From positions 1-6,420 of the forward strand of contig QIDJ01000106.1 of the NCBI GenBank assembly GCA_003228395.1: 6,420 nucleotides of DNA. The letters are read 5' to 3'. Every line of letters begins with the position of its first letter. Within the stretch, counting starts at the first letter, position 1. The notes below the pieces were generated by a model, which was not told the origin of the DNA, ran no database searches, and was given only the letters and a program-made list of their open reading frames with translations. The position numbers and the translations under genes were made by a program. The DNA is from Flammeovirgaceae bacterium. GTDB lineage: Bacteria > Bacteroidota > Bacteroidia > Cytophagales > Cyclobacteriaceae. Positions 1-6,222 of this stretch are shown here, one piece after another.

Positions 1-285
1 TTTACTTCTTTCGGGTTGCTGGCGTCTTCAGTCACAACCAATCAGGTGGTGGCGTTTATCATTGCTGTATTTATGTGTTTTTTCATATTTGAGGGCTTCA
101 ATGCACTTTCAGGCATAAATGAATGGGCTGCGTATGCCTTGTTTGTAGATCAGCTGGGTGTGGTGTACCACTACAATACGCTTAGCAAAGGCTTGATTGA
201 TACAAGGGATGTAGTGTATTTTATAAGTATTGCAGGTATTGTGCTGATGACTACAAAACTCATTTTGGGGAGCAGAAAATGGTAA
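1..285 (+). CDS. gldF: GldF, gliding-associated ABC transporter permease (3' end only)
   Basis: The reading frame is open from base 1, so this is the last 94 residues of a longer protein that begins outside the window; the TTG at 16 is internal, not a start. Two hydrophobic stretches are visible, at about residues 14-33 and 71-89 of the fragment, separated by a segment with the pattern LG-x-x-YHYNTLSKGLIDTRDVVYF, and the protein ends in SRKW. That loop, the final helix and the terminus are typical of GldF, the inner-membrane permease that works with the ATPase GldA and the partner GldG. GldA is not in the window. The stop codon overlaps the gldG start (ATGGTAA), which suggests translational coupling. 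Presence of gldFG does not prove that the organism glides, because the genes also occur in non-gliding Bacteroidota. Confidence 0.9.
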   Translation, partial: FTSFGLLASSVTTNQVVAFIIAVFMCFFIFEGFNALSGINEWAAYALFVDQLGVVYHYNTLSKGLIDTRDVVYFISIAGIVLMTTKLILGSRKW

Positions 286-1967
286 GAATGGACAGTAAGC
301 GGCTTGAAGATATTCTTGCATTCAGCATCGGCCTGGTTGCCCTTCTTTTACTTAATATTATTTCAGAAAGGTATTTTTTCAGGCTTGATCTGACAGAAGA
401 AAAGCGCTTCAGCCTGTCCGGGCCTACCAGAAAGATACTGAACAACCTGGAAGAAACCGTGTATGTGGAGGTGTATCTCGACGGCGATTTACCATCGGGA
501 TTCAGGCGGTTGCGGGCAGCCATTGGAGAAACACTGGAAGAATTCAGAATAGTTTCGGACAATCATGTACAATATTCGTTCATCAATCCGGATCTGGCCG
601 GAAGCGCCAGGTCGCGTAATGAGTTTATGATGGAAATCGCCCGCAAAGGGGTGCAGCCAACCGACGTGTTTTTGAATGAAAACGGGCGGCAGATACAGAA
701 ACGGATTTTGCCCGGCGCGGTGGTGAGTTATGGCGTGCGGGAGCAGGGAGTGCTGCTGCTTAAAGGTAATAAAGGGTCATCGCCCGAGGTGCAACTCAAT
801 CAGTCGGTGGAAGGAGTTGAATACCAGTTGGCAAGTGTAATACGAGCCCTTACAAAAGAAAAACCGGAAGTCATTGGTTTATCAACAGGCCACGGAGAAC
901 TTACAGGTAGTGACATTTTCAGTTTCAAGAAGTTGCTGGAAGAAAAATATATCGTGAAGGAGGTGGCAATGGATGACCGGTTCAATATTGATGGAACTGA
1001 TCTGCTCATAATGGCCAAACCTGTTACAAAGTTTCAGCCTCACGAAAAATACAGGTTGGACCAATACATTATGAAAGGAGGAAAAGTACTCTTTTTGCTT
1101 GATGCCCTTGTAGCAAGCATTGACAGTACCGCGATCTCTTTTCCGTATGACCTTGATCTCGATGATCAGCTTTTTCGTTACGGAATCAGGATCAACAAAG
1201 ACCTGGTGATGGATATGCTTTCGGCTTCGGCGCCGGTGGTGGTGGGCAACATGGGCGACCAGCCCCAGATACGACTTTTGCCCTGGCCATTTTATCCGTT
1301 GATCAATACGTACGCCGCTCATCCTGTGGTGCGCAATCTGGATGCGGTAAAATTGCTGTTTGTGAGCTCAATCGATACGGTAAAAGCCCCGGGTATTAAA
1401 AAGACCCCATTACTGTTCACTTCGGGTTATTCTCGCCGGCTGAGTGCTCCAATACGAATTGACCTTGACGAACTGAAAAAACCGCTTGATCCCGGTTCAT
1501 TCAATCAGTCAGGTATTCCGGTGGCTTGTCTTCTTGAAGGGTCGTTTACATCAGTATTTAAAAACCGGCCTTTACCGATATCAGGAAATACTAACACTGA
1601 GGCAGAAAATGACTTTATTGCATCGGGAGTACCCACAAAAATAATGGTAATTGCCGACGGTGACATCGTGAGAAATGCTTTTGACCCCCGGAGCGGGCAG
1701 CCCCTGCCCCTGGGTTTTGATTATTATGGGCAATATACATTTGCCAATGAAGATTTTATCATGAACGCGATTGAATACATGCTCGACGACAAGGGCGTAA
1801 TCCTGTCCAGAAACAAAGAAATCGTTCTCCGGCCGCTTGATAAAGTGAAAATTCAGGCCGAACGGCAAAAATGGCAGGTTCTGAATTTGCTTTTACCCGT
1901 GATAATATTAGTTATTTTCGGAGTGATTCGAACTTTTGTAAGGAAAAAGAGATACGCCTCATTTTGA
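279..1967 (+). CDS. gldG: GldG, gliding-associated ABC transporter auxiliary/substrate-binding protein
   Basis: This 562-residue protein has the usual GldG length. It has an N-terminal membrane helix (about 11-28), followed by RLDLTEEKRFSLS (35-47) and LDGDLPSGF (67-75), both hallmarks of the family. A LSTGHGELTG segment near residue 200 and a VIADGDIVRN segment near 455-466 follow in the large periplasmic region. A second helix lies at the C terminus (about 534-553), followed by a basic tail RKKRY. The topology is therefore a large extracytoplasmic domain anchored at both ends. It is thought to partner GldF and GldA in an ABC transporter whose substrate is unknown. The ATG at 279 overlaps the gldF stop by 7 bp and has GGGGAG 5-10 bases upstream; an ATG at 288 (MDSKR) is the alternative start. 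The downstream DUF4340-like gene overlaps the stop codon. Confidence 0.95.
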   Translation: MVRMDSKRLEDILAFSIGLVALLLLNIISERYFFRLDLTEEKRFSLSGPTRKILNNLEETVYVEVYLDGDLPSGFRRLRAAIGETLEEFRIVSDNHVQYSFINPDLAGSARSRNEFMMEIARKGVQPTDVFLNENGRQIQKRILPGAVVSYGVREQGVLLLKGNKGSSPEVQLNQSVEGVEYQLASVIRALTKEKPEVIGLSTGHGELTGSDIFSFKKLLEEKYIVKEVAMDDRFNIDGTDLLIMAKPVTKFQPHEKYRLDQYIMKGGKVLFLLDALVASIDSTAISFPYDLDLDDQLFRYGIRINKDLVMDMLSASAPVVVGNMGDQPQIRLLPWPFYPLINTYAAHPVVRNLDAVKLLFVSSIDTVKAPGIKKTPLLFTSGYSRRLSAPIRIDLDELKKPLDPGSFNQSGIPVACLLEGSFTSVFKNRPLPISGNTNTEAENDFIASGVPTKIMVIADGDIVRNAFDPRSGQPLPLGFDYYGQYTFANEDFIMNAIEYMLDDKGVILSRNKEIVLRPLDKVKIQAERQKWQVLNLLLPVIILVIFGVIRTFVRKKRYASF

Positions 1968-2908
1968 ATCAGCAGAAGAAAAATATACGACTATTGATCT
2001 ATCTGGTAACCCTTGTGGTGATTACACTGATGGTTTATTTTTCAGGTAAAGACCAAAGCGGCGTGTCATTTAAAAAAAACAAATTCACACTGGATGAGCA
2101 AGCGGTGATCACCGAAGTGATTCTTGAAGGGAAAGACTTTGTTAACAGGCTCGTGTATAACAACGGCGTATGGGAGGTCAACGGAAAGTATGTGCTTGAT
2201 CAGGGCATGCGGGATGTATTTTTTGCGGTGCTGTCGCAGGTAGAGGTGAAACGGCCGGCTTCTGAGTCTGTTACCGATTCATTGCTGCAGGTTTTCAGCG
2301 CAGAAAGGATAAACGTGCGCATATTAAATAATTCGGAAGTGGTTAAATGGTATGCTGTGGTGGGTGATGCGGAGCGGTTTACCACCTGGTTTCTGGCAGA
2401 AAATGACCGACAACCCTACCTGATGCAGATTCCCGGATATCATTCGTTTATTGCGGGAATTTACAACGTGAGTGAAAATGACTGGCGTGAACGATTTATC
2501 TGGACCATGGAATGGGCAAGGCTGAAAAATTTCACGGTAGATTACACGGAGGAACGTTTGCAGGATCTCGTTTTTGAATACGCAGACAATTTTATCAGTG
2601 TGCCGGGAATTGATGCGATGGATACCGCTGCGGTAATGGATTACCTTCAGTTTGCGGCCAATTTGCAGGCCGAACGATTTCTGGTAAAAGAGGATAGTTT
2701 AGCATATAGCAACCAGTTGAAGAAGAGCCCGTATGCTACGGTTAAATTTGAAGAGATAGGTAACCGACAAAATTCACTTGTACTTTATCCGCCGGCGACG
2801 GACAATAATTACGTATTAGGCCTTCTCAATAACAACCAGGCGATACTATTAAATAAACAGCATGTGCTTTTTTTGTACAAGCATCCGGCTGATTTCAGAA
2901 TGAATTGA
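1964..2908 (+). CDS. membrane-anchored DUF4340-like protein, GldG partner candidate
   Basis: The frame is open from an ATG at 1871, but that start would overlap gldG by 97 bp and give a 31-residue leader that merely reads gldG codons in another frame. I prefer the TTG at 1964, which shares TTGA with the gldG stop and gives a 314-residue protein whose N terminus is a few polar/basic residues followed by a membrane helix (about 8-26). The rest appears extracytoplasmic. After the helix comes a segment with VILEGKDFVNRLVYNNGVWEV spread over strand-like stretches and an LDQGMRDVFFAVLSQVEV helix. This resembles the repeating unit of DUF4340 proteins, which are commonly encoded next to GldG-type ABC transporter genes. 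There is no catalytic motif I recognise. Close packing with gldFG suggests a role with that transporter. The family call is from memory of the pattern, and the function is unknown. Confidence 0.8.
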   Translation: MNQQKKNIRLLIYLVTLVVITLMVYFSGKDQSGVSFKKNKFTLDEQAVITEVILEGKDFVNRLVYNNGVWEVNGKYVLDQGMRDVFFAVLSQVEVKRPASESVTDSLLQVFSAERINVRILNNSEVVKWYAVVGDAERFTTWFLAENDRQPYLMQIPGYHSFIAGIYNVSENDWRERFIWTMEWARLKNFTVDYTEERLQDLVFEYADNFISVPGIDAMDTAAVMDYLQFAANLQAERFLVKEDSLAYSNQLKKSPYATVKFEEIGNRQNSLVLYPPATDNNYVLGLLNNNQAILLNKQHVLFLYKHPADFRMN

Positions 2909-2970
2909 AAAATAAATCGCTATTGAGGTAACATTGTATTTTACTTTATTACGTTTATTGATTTTCTTTT

Positions 2971-2978
2971 TATTTTTA
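2971..2978 (+). promoter_or_regulatory. dnaN: weak candidate -7 element for dnaN
   Basis: The 116-bp AT-rich gap between the DUF4340-like gene and dnaN is the natural place for a dnaN promoter. TATTTTTA at 2971-2978 differs by one base from the Bacteroidota -7 consensus TAnnTTTG. No TTG sits at the proper -33 spacing (the closest, 2958-2960, is only 10 bases upstream), so the match is poor. No clear hairpin terminator for the upstream operon is seen in the gap, so read-through from gldFG is also possible. Confidence 0.2.
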
Positions 2979-3024
2979 CCCCCTCTTACCGAAATGTATA
3001 TACTGACTTTAAGTCCTTACCTAT

Positions 3025-4149
3025 ATGAAATTTATTGTTAATTCATCTGCTTTATTAAAAGAACTGTCGTTAATTAACGGGGTTATTACTACCAATCCTG
3101 TGGTTCCTATTCTTGAAAATTTTCTGTTCGAAATCAACGAAGGCCGGCTTACCATTACCGCTTCGGATCTTCAGACCTCCATGATAACAGAGATAAATGT
3201 GGAATCAAAGGAAACGGGAAGTATAGCCGTTCCGGCCAGGATATTACTTGAAACGCTGCGTAACCTGCCTGAACAACCGGTGACTTTTTCAATCGATGAA
3301 GAGTCGTACAGTATTGAGATCAGTTCGGACAACGGCAGGTACAAACTGGCAGGCGAAAACGCAACGGATTTTCCAAAAGTACCTGACGTATCCGACGATT
3401 TTTCAGTTGACATTTCGAGCGATGTGCTTGCCAAAGCCATCAACAATACCATATTTGCCACCAGCAGCGATGAGCTACGCCCTGCTATGACGGGCGTATA
3501 TGTAAATCTGAGCAGTGAAAGCACCACGTTTGTAGCTACCGACAGTCACAGGCTGATCAGGTACCGGCGCGTAGATGTGACTTCGGATAACGACAATGTA
3601 ATTATAATACCCCGCAAAGCCTTGAATTTGCTGAAATCGACCCTGCCTGCCGAAAGTACGGTGGTAAAGGTGGAGTTCAATATTTCAAATGCCTTTTTCA
3701 GATTTGAAAATATGCGTTTGATATGCAGGTTAATAGATGAACGCTATCCGGATTATGAAAATGTGATCCCGCTGGATAACGAAATTTTAATGACTATCAA
3801 CCGGGGTGAATTTCTTAGCTCATTACGCCGGATTGCGATCTATGCAAATCAAACCACCCACCAGGTGCGGCTGAAAATTACCGGAAGCGAGCTTCAGATA
3901 TCTGCCGAAGACCTTGATTTCTCCAACGAAGCCAACGAAAGGCTTTCGTGCGAGCATGAGGGCGACGATATTGAAGTGGGCTTCAATGCACGGTTCCTGA
4001 TAGAGATACTTACCCACCTGGAATGCAAGGAAATTGAAATGAAACTTTCGGCGCCAAACCGGGCGGGCCTCATTTTTCCGGGAGAAAAAGAACAGGAAGA
4101 AGATTTGCTGATGCTGGTGATGCCGGTGATGCTGAATAATTACGTGTAG
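3025..4149 (+). CDS. dnaN: DNA polymerase III beta subunit (sliding clamp)
   Basis: The protein is 374 residues, the normal size for a bacterial beta clamp. It forms a ring-shaped dimer around DNA that tethers the replicative polymerase and recruits other replication and repair proteins. Recognisable signatures in order are: the N terminus MKFIVNSSALLKEL; PILENFLFEI near residues 28-37; ATDSHRLIRY near 170 (compare ATDGHRLA in E. coli); IDERYPDYENVIP near 237-249 (compare the GRFPDYRRVLP segment); and the C-terminal LMLVMPVMLNNYV, matching the conserved VMPMRL end that shapes the binding cleft for clamp partners. The ATG at 3025 starts exactly at the family N terminus. There is no Shine-Dalgarno sequence, as is usual in this phylum. 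The gene follows the gldFG set rather than dnaA, and faces murA convergently across the accessory segment. Confidence 0.98.
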   Translation: MKFIVNSSALLKELSLINGVITTNPVVPILENFLFEINEGRLTITASDLQTSMITEINVESKETGSIAVPARILLETLRNLPEQPVTFSIDEESYSIEISSDNGRYKLAGENATDFPKVPDVSDDFSVDISSDVLAKAINNTIFATSSDELRPAMTGVYVNLSSESTTFVATDSHRLIRYRRVDVTSDNDNVIIIPRKALNLLKSTLPAESTVVKVEFNISNAFFRFENMRLICRLIDERYPDYENVIPLDNEILMTINRGEFLSSLRRIAIYANQTTHQVRLKITGSELQISAEDLDFSNEANERLSCEHEGDDIEVGFNARFLIEILTHLECKEIEMKLSAPNRAGLIFPGEKEQEEDLLMLVMPVMLNNYV

Positions 4150-4308
4150 CGGACACCGGAATTTATCTGTACCGGCGGTTCATAATTAAAAGAAGTTAAA
4201 ACCTAATTTTGTTTTTATTTCATCCTGAAAACCAACCATACCTGTTTGGTGAGGATTTTCATATTACAGAATGTCAAATCCTGCCATTAAGCGCCTCAAA
4301 AAGGATAT

Positions 4309-4460
4309 TCACGCATTCACACAATTCCACTTAAAACACCAGTGCCAATATTTTACACGTATAACAAAAACAGTCCCTTACTCCACCCGCTGAATCCTGT
4401 CCCCTAGTGCATTCAGCCTTCCTGTAATATCCTGGTACCCCCGGTCGATCTGCTCGGCAT
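4309..4460. repeat. direct repeat copy 1 (murA 3' end plus downstream flank)
   Basis: This block matches 6204-6356 in the same orientation. The last 51 bases (4410-4460) are identical in both copies. The 83 bases from the murA stop to the edge (4378-4460) carry 5 substitutions. The non-coding part is near identical apart from two 1-bp indels and a diverged patch of about 14 bp directly beside the stop codon. Similarity stops abruptly at 4460/4461. The other edge lies in the CGCATTCA repeat: copy 1 has about two units where copy 2 has eight to nine. The two copies bracket the LytTR and lipoprotein genes. Confidence 0.95.
4378..4458 (-). pseudogene. murA: murA 3'-end fragment (last 26 codons and stop)
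   Basis: Read on the minus strand, this fragment encodes AEQIDRGYQDITGRL followed by NALGDRIQRVE and a TAA stop. It is the same as the tail of the MurA encoded at the right edge except for three residues (A for E, D for A, V for M). IDRGY followed by L-x-A-L-G is the conserved MurA C-terminal pattern. The fragment has no start and no preceding catalytic domain, since homology ends at 4460, so it cannot make MurA. Its LNALG is closer to the general MurA pattern than the LNELG of the intact gene's tail, so either copy could be the original one. Confidence 0.92.
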
Positions 4461-4536
4461 GTCGTCAGAAGGAATAGAGGAATGATGAAGTGCAGGTTTT
4501 TCTCCTCCTCATTTACTAAAATCCTTATTTAGCTAC

Positions 4537-5229
4537 TTAACTATTAGGACAACAGCCGCATGTATCAGGAAAACCCCATTGACAACACGCATAATATCCG
4601 GCTCCGCAGGTTACCGAGCATGATCCGGATAAACTGCAGCTGGTGGCGCCTACTCCGCCGGCATCACATGACTGGTCACAATCCGGAGGATTCATGTCTG
4701 TAGTTTTACTTATTTTGGTTTGATTAAATGCTGCAATTAATGAATTGCTGAAATTATCATCAGTATTCTCAATTTTATAAGCTTCTATATTCCAGTTTGC
4801 TAAACCAAACCCTGTAATCGATTCACTAAATTTGAAACTTTCTGGTAGTCTTTGGATTAAATTTCCCCGGAAATCTTCAATTGATAGATAAACCATCTCA
4901 TTGGAAGTTTTTAATAGCAAATCAACAGGAGACACAATGAGCTGGGCTTGCGTGTTGCTGATTTGATAGGATTTATTGCATCCATGCAATATAAACAATT
5001 GGTCAACATGTTCCGGATCGTTGGTGGTGGCAAACCTTACTACAAGTTCTCCAAAAGAATTACGTTGCACGCCTGCATATCCATTGAGAATTCGTACATC
5101 CGCTATTTTTTCTGCCGCAGCAACCACACCTGGATCAAATTCAAATTTCACACTTTGTTGAAGAATGGAATCAGTTTCACATGACCATATACAGGCCATG
5201 AAAATCAATATTATAGGCCATCTTTTCAT
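4537..5229 (-). CDS. lipoprotein with Cys-rich C-terminal tail, unknown function
   Basis: I do not recognise a named family. The 230-residue product starts MKRWPIILIFMACIWSC, a short basic-hydrophobic leader ending in Cys17 with I-W-S before it. This is a plausible though imperfect lipobox (Trp at -2), so the protein is probably a lipid-anchored exported protein. Residues 18-180 are soluble, beta-rich in appearance, with one cysteine (Cys84). The last ~47 residues are very different: ten cysteines at 184, 188, 198, 204, 208, 215, 216, 224, 226 and 227, with Gly/Ser-rich spacing (GGVGATSCS, SVTCGAGYYACC, CGCC). Such density suggests multiple disulfides, metal binding or a modified peptide-like tail. 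The gene lies 148 bp downstream of the LytTR gene on the same strand and is markedly AT-rich (19/60 G+C at 4801-4860). It is probably the regulator's neighbour-target, by context only. Confidence 0.85.
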   Translation of the reverse strand: MKRWPIILIFMACIWSCETDSILQQSVKFEFDPGVVAAAEKIADVRILNGYAGVQRNSFGELVVRFATTNDPEHVDQLFILHGCNKSYQISNTQAQLIVSPVDLLLKTSNEMVYLSIEDFRGNLIQRLPESFKFSESITGFGLANWNIEAYKIENTDDNFSNSLIAAFNQTKISKTTDMNPPDCDQSCDAGGVGATSCSLSGSCSVTCGAGYYACCQWGFPDTCGCCPNS

Positions 5230-5251
5230 AATGTTTTGATTTTAAGTTAGA

Positions 5252-5266
5252 TAATAGATACTATTA
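5252..5266. promoter_or_regulatory. dyad upstream of the lipoprotein gene
   Basis: TAATAGATACTATTA has perfect 6-bp arms around a 3-bp centre and sits 23 bases upstream of the lipoprotein ATG. It could be an operator, possibly for the neighbouring LytTR protein. AT-rich DNA makes such dyads fairly common by chance, so the call is tentative. The rest of the 148-bp gap between the two genes shows no clear -33/-7 promoter pair and no terminator. Confidence 0.3.
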
Positions 5267-5377
5267 AAAATGGCCAATGATATCGATCTAAACAACAGGT
5301 TTATTGTGAACTGTTTGATTTATTAGGTGAATAAGCAAACTTTCGATGTGGAATGATTACGGCTTCATTGAATAATG

Positions 5378-5956
5378 TTACAATCTGTACAATTGTTTGA
5401 TTACCGGGGCATGTGATCTACTTGAAATTAGCTTAGTCTTTGCTTGATCATTCATGATAAGCGCAAATCTTCCATTCAGGTATTTATGGATTTCACTTAT
5501 TAACGCCCCATTTACAATTATTGATCTGTGAATTTTAAAAAAACTATTTGGCAGCTTACTTTCCAGTTCATTTAGTGTCTGATCAAGCAGGTATTTGTTT
5601 GATTGATTATCAAATAAATCCACATAGTTGTCGTTTGCTTTAAAAAAAACAATATTTTCAGGTTCAATAAAGATTAACTTGTCACCGATTTTAACCGGGA
5701 ATTTGCTGACACTAACCTTTCCTGCATCGGGCACAGGATTATTGATTATGGTTGTGTGTACAGTAATAAATCGACGTGCCAGAATAAAAATCAGTATCAC
5801 TGGAATCAGAACCTTTAGCAGGAAAAACATGAGCTCCACCAGCCTGGATAATAAATACCCTTCCATGCTTAAATTTTTAAGCAAATTGGTTAAGAAATCA
5901 AAAAGAACCAACCAATTATCTGATGAACTTACCCAAAATTTGGGTGAAGTGTCCAA
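5378..5956 (-). CDS. membrane-anchored LytTR DNA-binding regulator
   Basis: The 192-residue frame has one strong membrane helix (about 40-60, MFFLLKVLIPVILIFILA) followed by RR and a short linker. A LytTR domain then fills residues ~88-190. Its hallmarks are present: IVFFKANDNYVDLF (102-115), YLLDQTLNELESKLP (122-136), FFKIHRSIIVN (139-149) and SRSHAPVIKQ (179-188). LytTR domains bind DNA through beta strands; most are response regulators with a receiver domain, which is absent here, so signalling may be through the membrane segment. The longest frame starts on TTG (5954-5956). An ATG at residue 31 (5864-5866) would still include the helix and give 162 residues. The gene is AT-rich (19-21 of 60 G+C in sampled stretches) and precedes the Cys-rich lipoprotein gene on the same strand. 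Confidence 0.88.
   Translation of the reverse strand: MDTSPKFWVSSSDNWLVLFDFLTNLLKNLSMEGYLLSRLVELMFFLLKVLIPVILIFILARRFITVHTTIINNPVPDAGKVSVSKFPVKIGDKLIFIEPENIVFFKANDNYVDLFDNQSNKYLLDQTLNELESKLPNSFFKIHRSIIVNGALISEIHKYLNGRFALIMNDQAKTKLISSRSHAPVIKQLYRL
5867..5882. promoter_or_regulatory. dyad next to the alternative LytTR start
   Basis: GCTTAAATTTTTAAGC has perfect 7-bp arms around a 2-bp centre and lies directly upstream of the ATG at 5864-5866. If translation starts at that ATG, this could be an operator or a hairpin in the leader. If the TTG start is used, it is codons 25-30 and may mean nothing. Confidence 0.3.
5927..5950. promoter_or_regulatory. long dyad near the 5' end of the LytTR gene
   Basis: ACTTACCCAAA, one central A, then TTTGGGTgAAGT form 11-bp complementary arms with one bulged base. 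The site ends 3 bases from the TTG start codon (inside the frame on that start) or about 60 bases upstream of the alternative ATG. Its length makes chance less likely than for the neighbouring dyads. A regulator-binding site controlling the gene's own expression is a reasonable inference. Confidence 0.4.
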
Positions 5957-6045
5957 AAGAGTCTCTGAGTAGCTCAGGTTGAGGTATTATTTGGGGGTGG
6001 CCTTAGTGTCAGGTGTGCTCTGAATTTGAACGGATGCTTGTATCG

Positions 6046-6135
6046 CTTCAAGGTTCTCCGGCGCTTAAATTTGAGCTGCGTGCAATTGTTGTTTTTCATT
6101 TTGTTAACCGGCAGACACAGGGAGTAACCTTGAAG
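6046..6135. repeat. spaced inverted repeat (14-bp arms)
   Basis: CTTCAAGGTTCTCC at 6046-6059 is complementary to GGAGtAACCTTGAAG at 6121-6135, with 10 uninterrupted pairs, one bulged T and 4 more pairs. The arms enclose 61 bases. This could be the ends of a small non-autonomous element or a stem of a structured RNA. No flanking target duplication is evident. Confidence 0.6.
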
Positions 6136-6151
6136 TGGGTAAAAAAACTTA

Positions 6152-6222
6152 CACATTTACGCATTCACGGATTCACACATTCACGCATTTAAGCATTCAC
6201 GCATCACGCATTCACACAATTC
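6152..6222. repeat. 8-bp tandem repeat, consensus CGCATTCA
   Basis: About nine consecutive, slightly varied units are visible: CACATTTA, CGCATTCA, CGGATTCA, CACATTCA, CGCATTTA, AGCATTCA, CGCATCA (one base short), CGCATTCA, CACAATTC. The array lies 50 bp downstream of the murA stop. The matching place in direct repeat copy 1 (about 4302-4325) has only about two units, so the number has changed since the copies separated. Intergenic position and unit variation suggest a neutral microsatellite-like array. Confidence 0.85.

Larger units (their letters stand above)
4150..4536. other. gene-free stretch downstream of dnaN containing a murA tail copy
   Basis: No intact gene is visible in these 387 bases. 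The first ~160 bases are AT-rich with no convincing dnaN terminator: short complementary pairs such as CCAAC/GTTTGG near 4234-4252 lack a following T run. Bases 4309-4460 are the displaced copy of the murA 3' end described separately. Bases 4461-4536 form the junction to the cassette and the 3' flank of the lipoprotein gene. A 5-bp GAGGA/TCCTC pairing there is too weak to call a terminator. Confidence 0.6.

Noticed and set aside
882..1322. 146-codon antisense frame within gldG
   Set aside because: It is a shadow of a confidently identified gene, with no family features and no sign of independent coding.
1871..1963. ATG start giving a 345-residue DUF4340-like protein
   Set aside because: The extra 31 residues lie entirely within gldG in another frame and put a charged, non-signal leader before the membrane helix.
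4201..4309. Possible rho-independent terminator after dnaN (CCAAC/GTTTGG, ATCCT/AGGAT pairings)
   Set aside because: The stems are 5-6 bp with bulges or long loops and lack a following T run.
4948..5184. Plus-strand frames of 78 and 61 codons opposite the lipoprotein gene
   Set aside because: Both are antisense shadows of the lipoprotein frame and show no coherent features.
5974..6156. Minus-strand 60-codon frame, basic peptide
   Set aside because: No start context, no recognisable domain and odd low-complexity composition; it spans the inverted repeat and part of the tandem array.
4461..6203. Insertion sequence inside the cassette
   Set aside because: No transposase or integrase coding region and no terminal inverted repeats at the segment's edges could be found.
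6152..6222. Short regular repeats that could suggest a CRISPR array
   Set aside because: The units are only 8 bp, directly adjacent with no spacers, and no cas gene is near.
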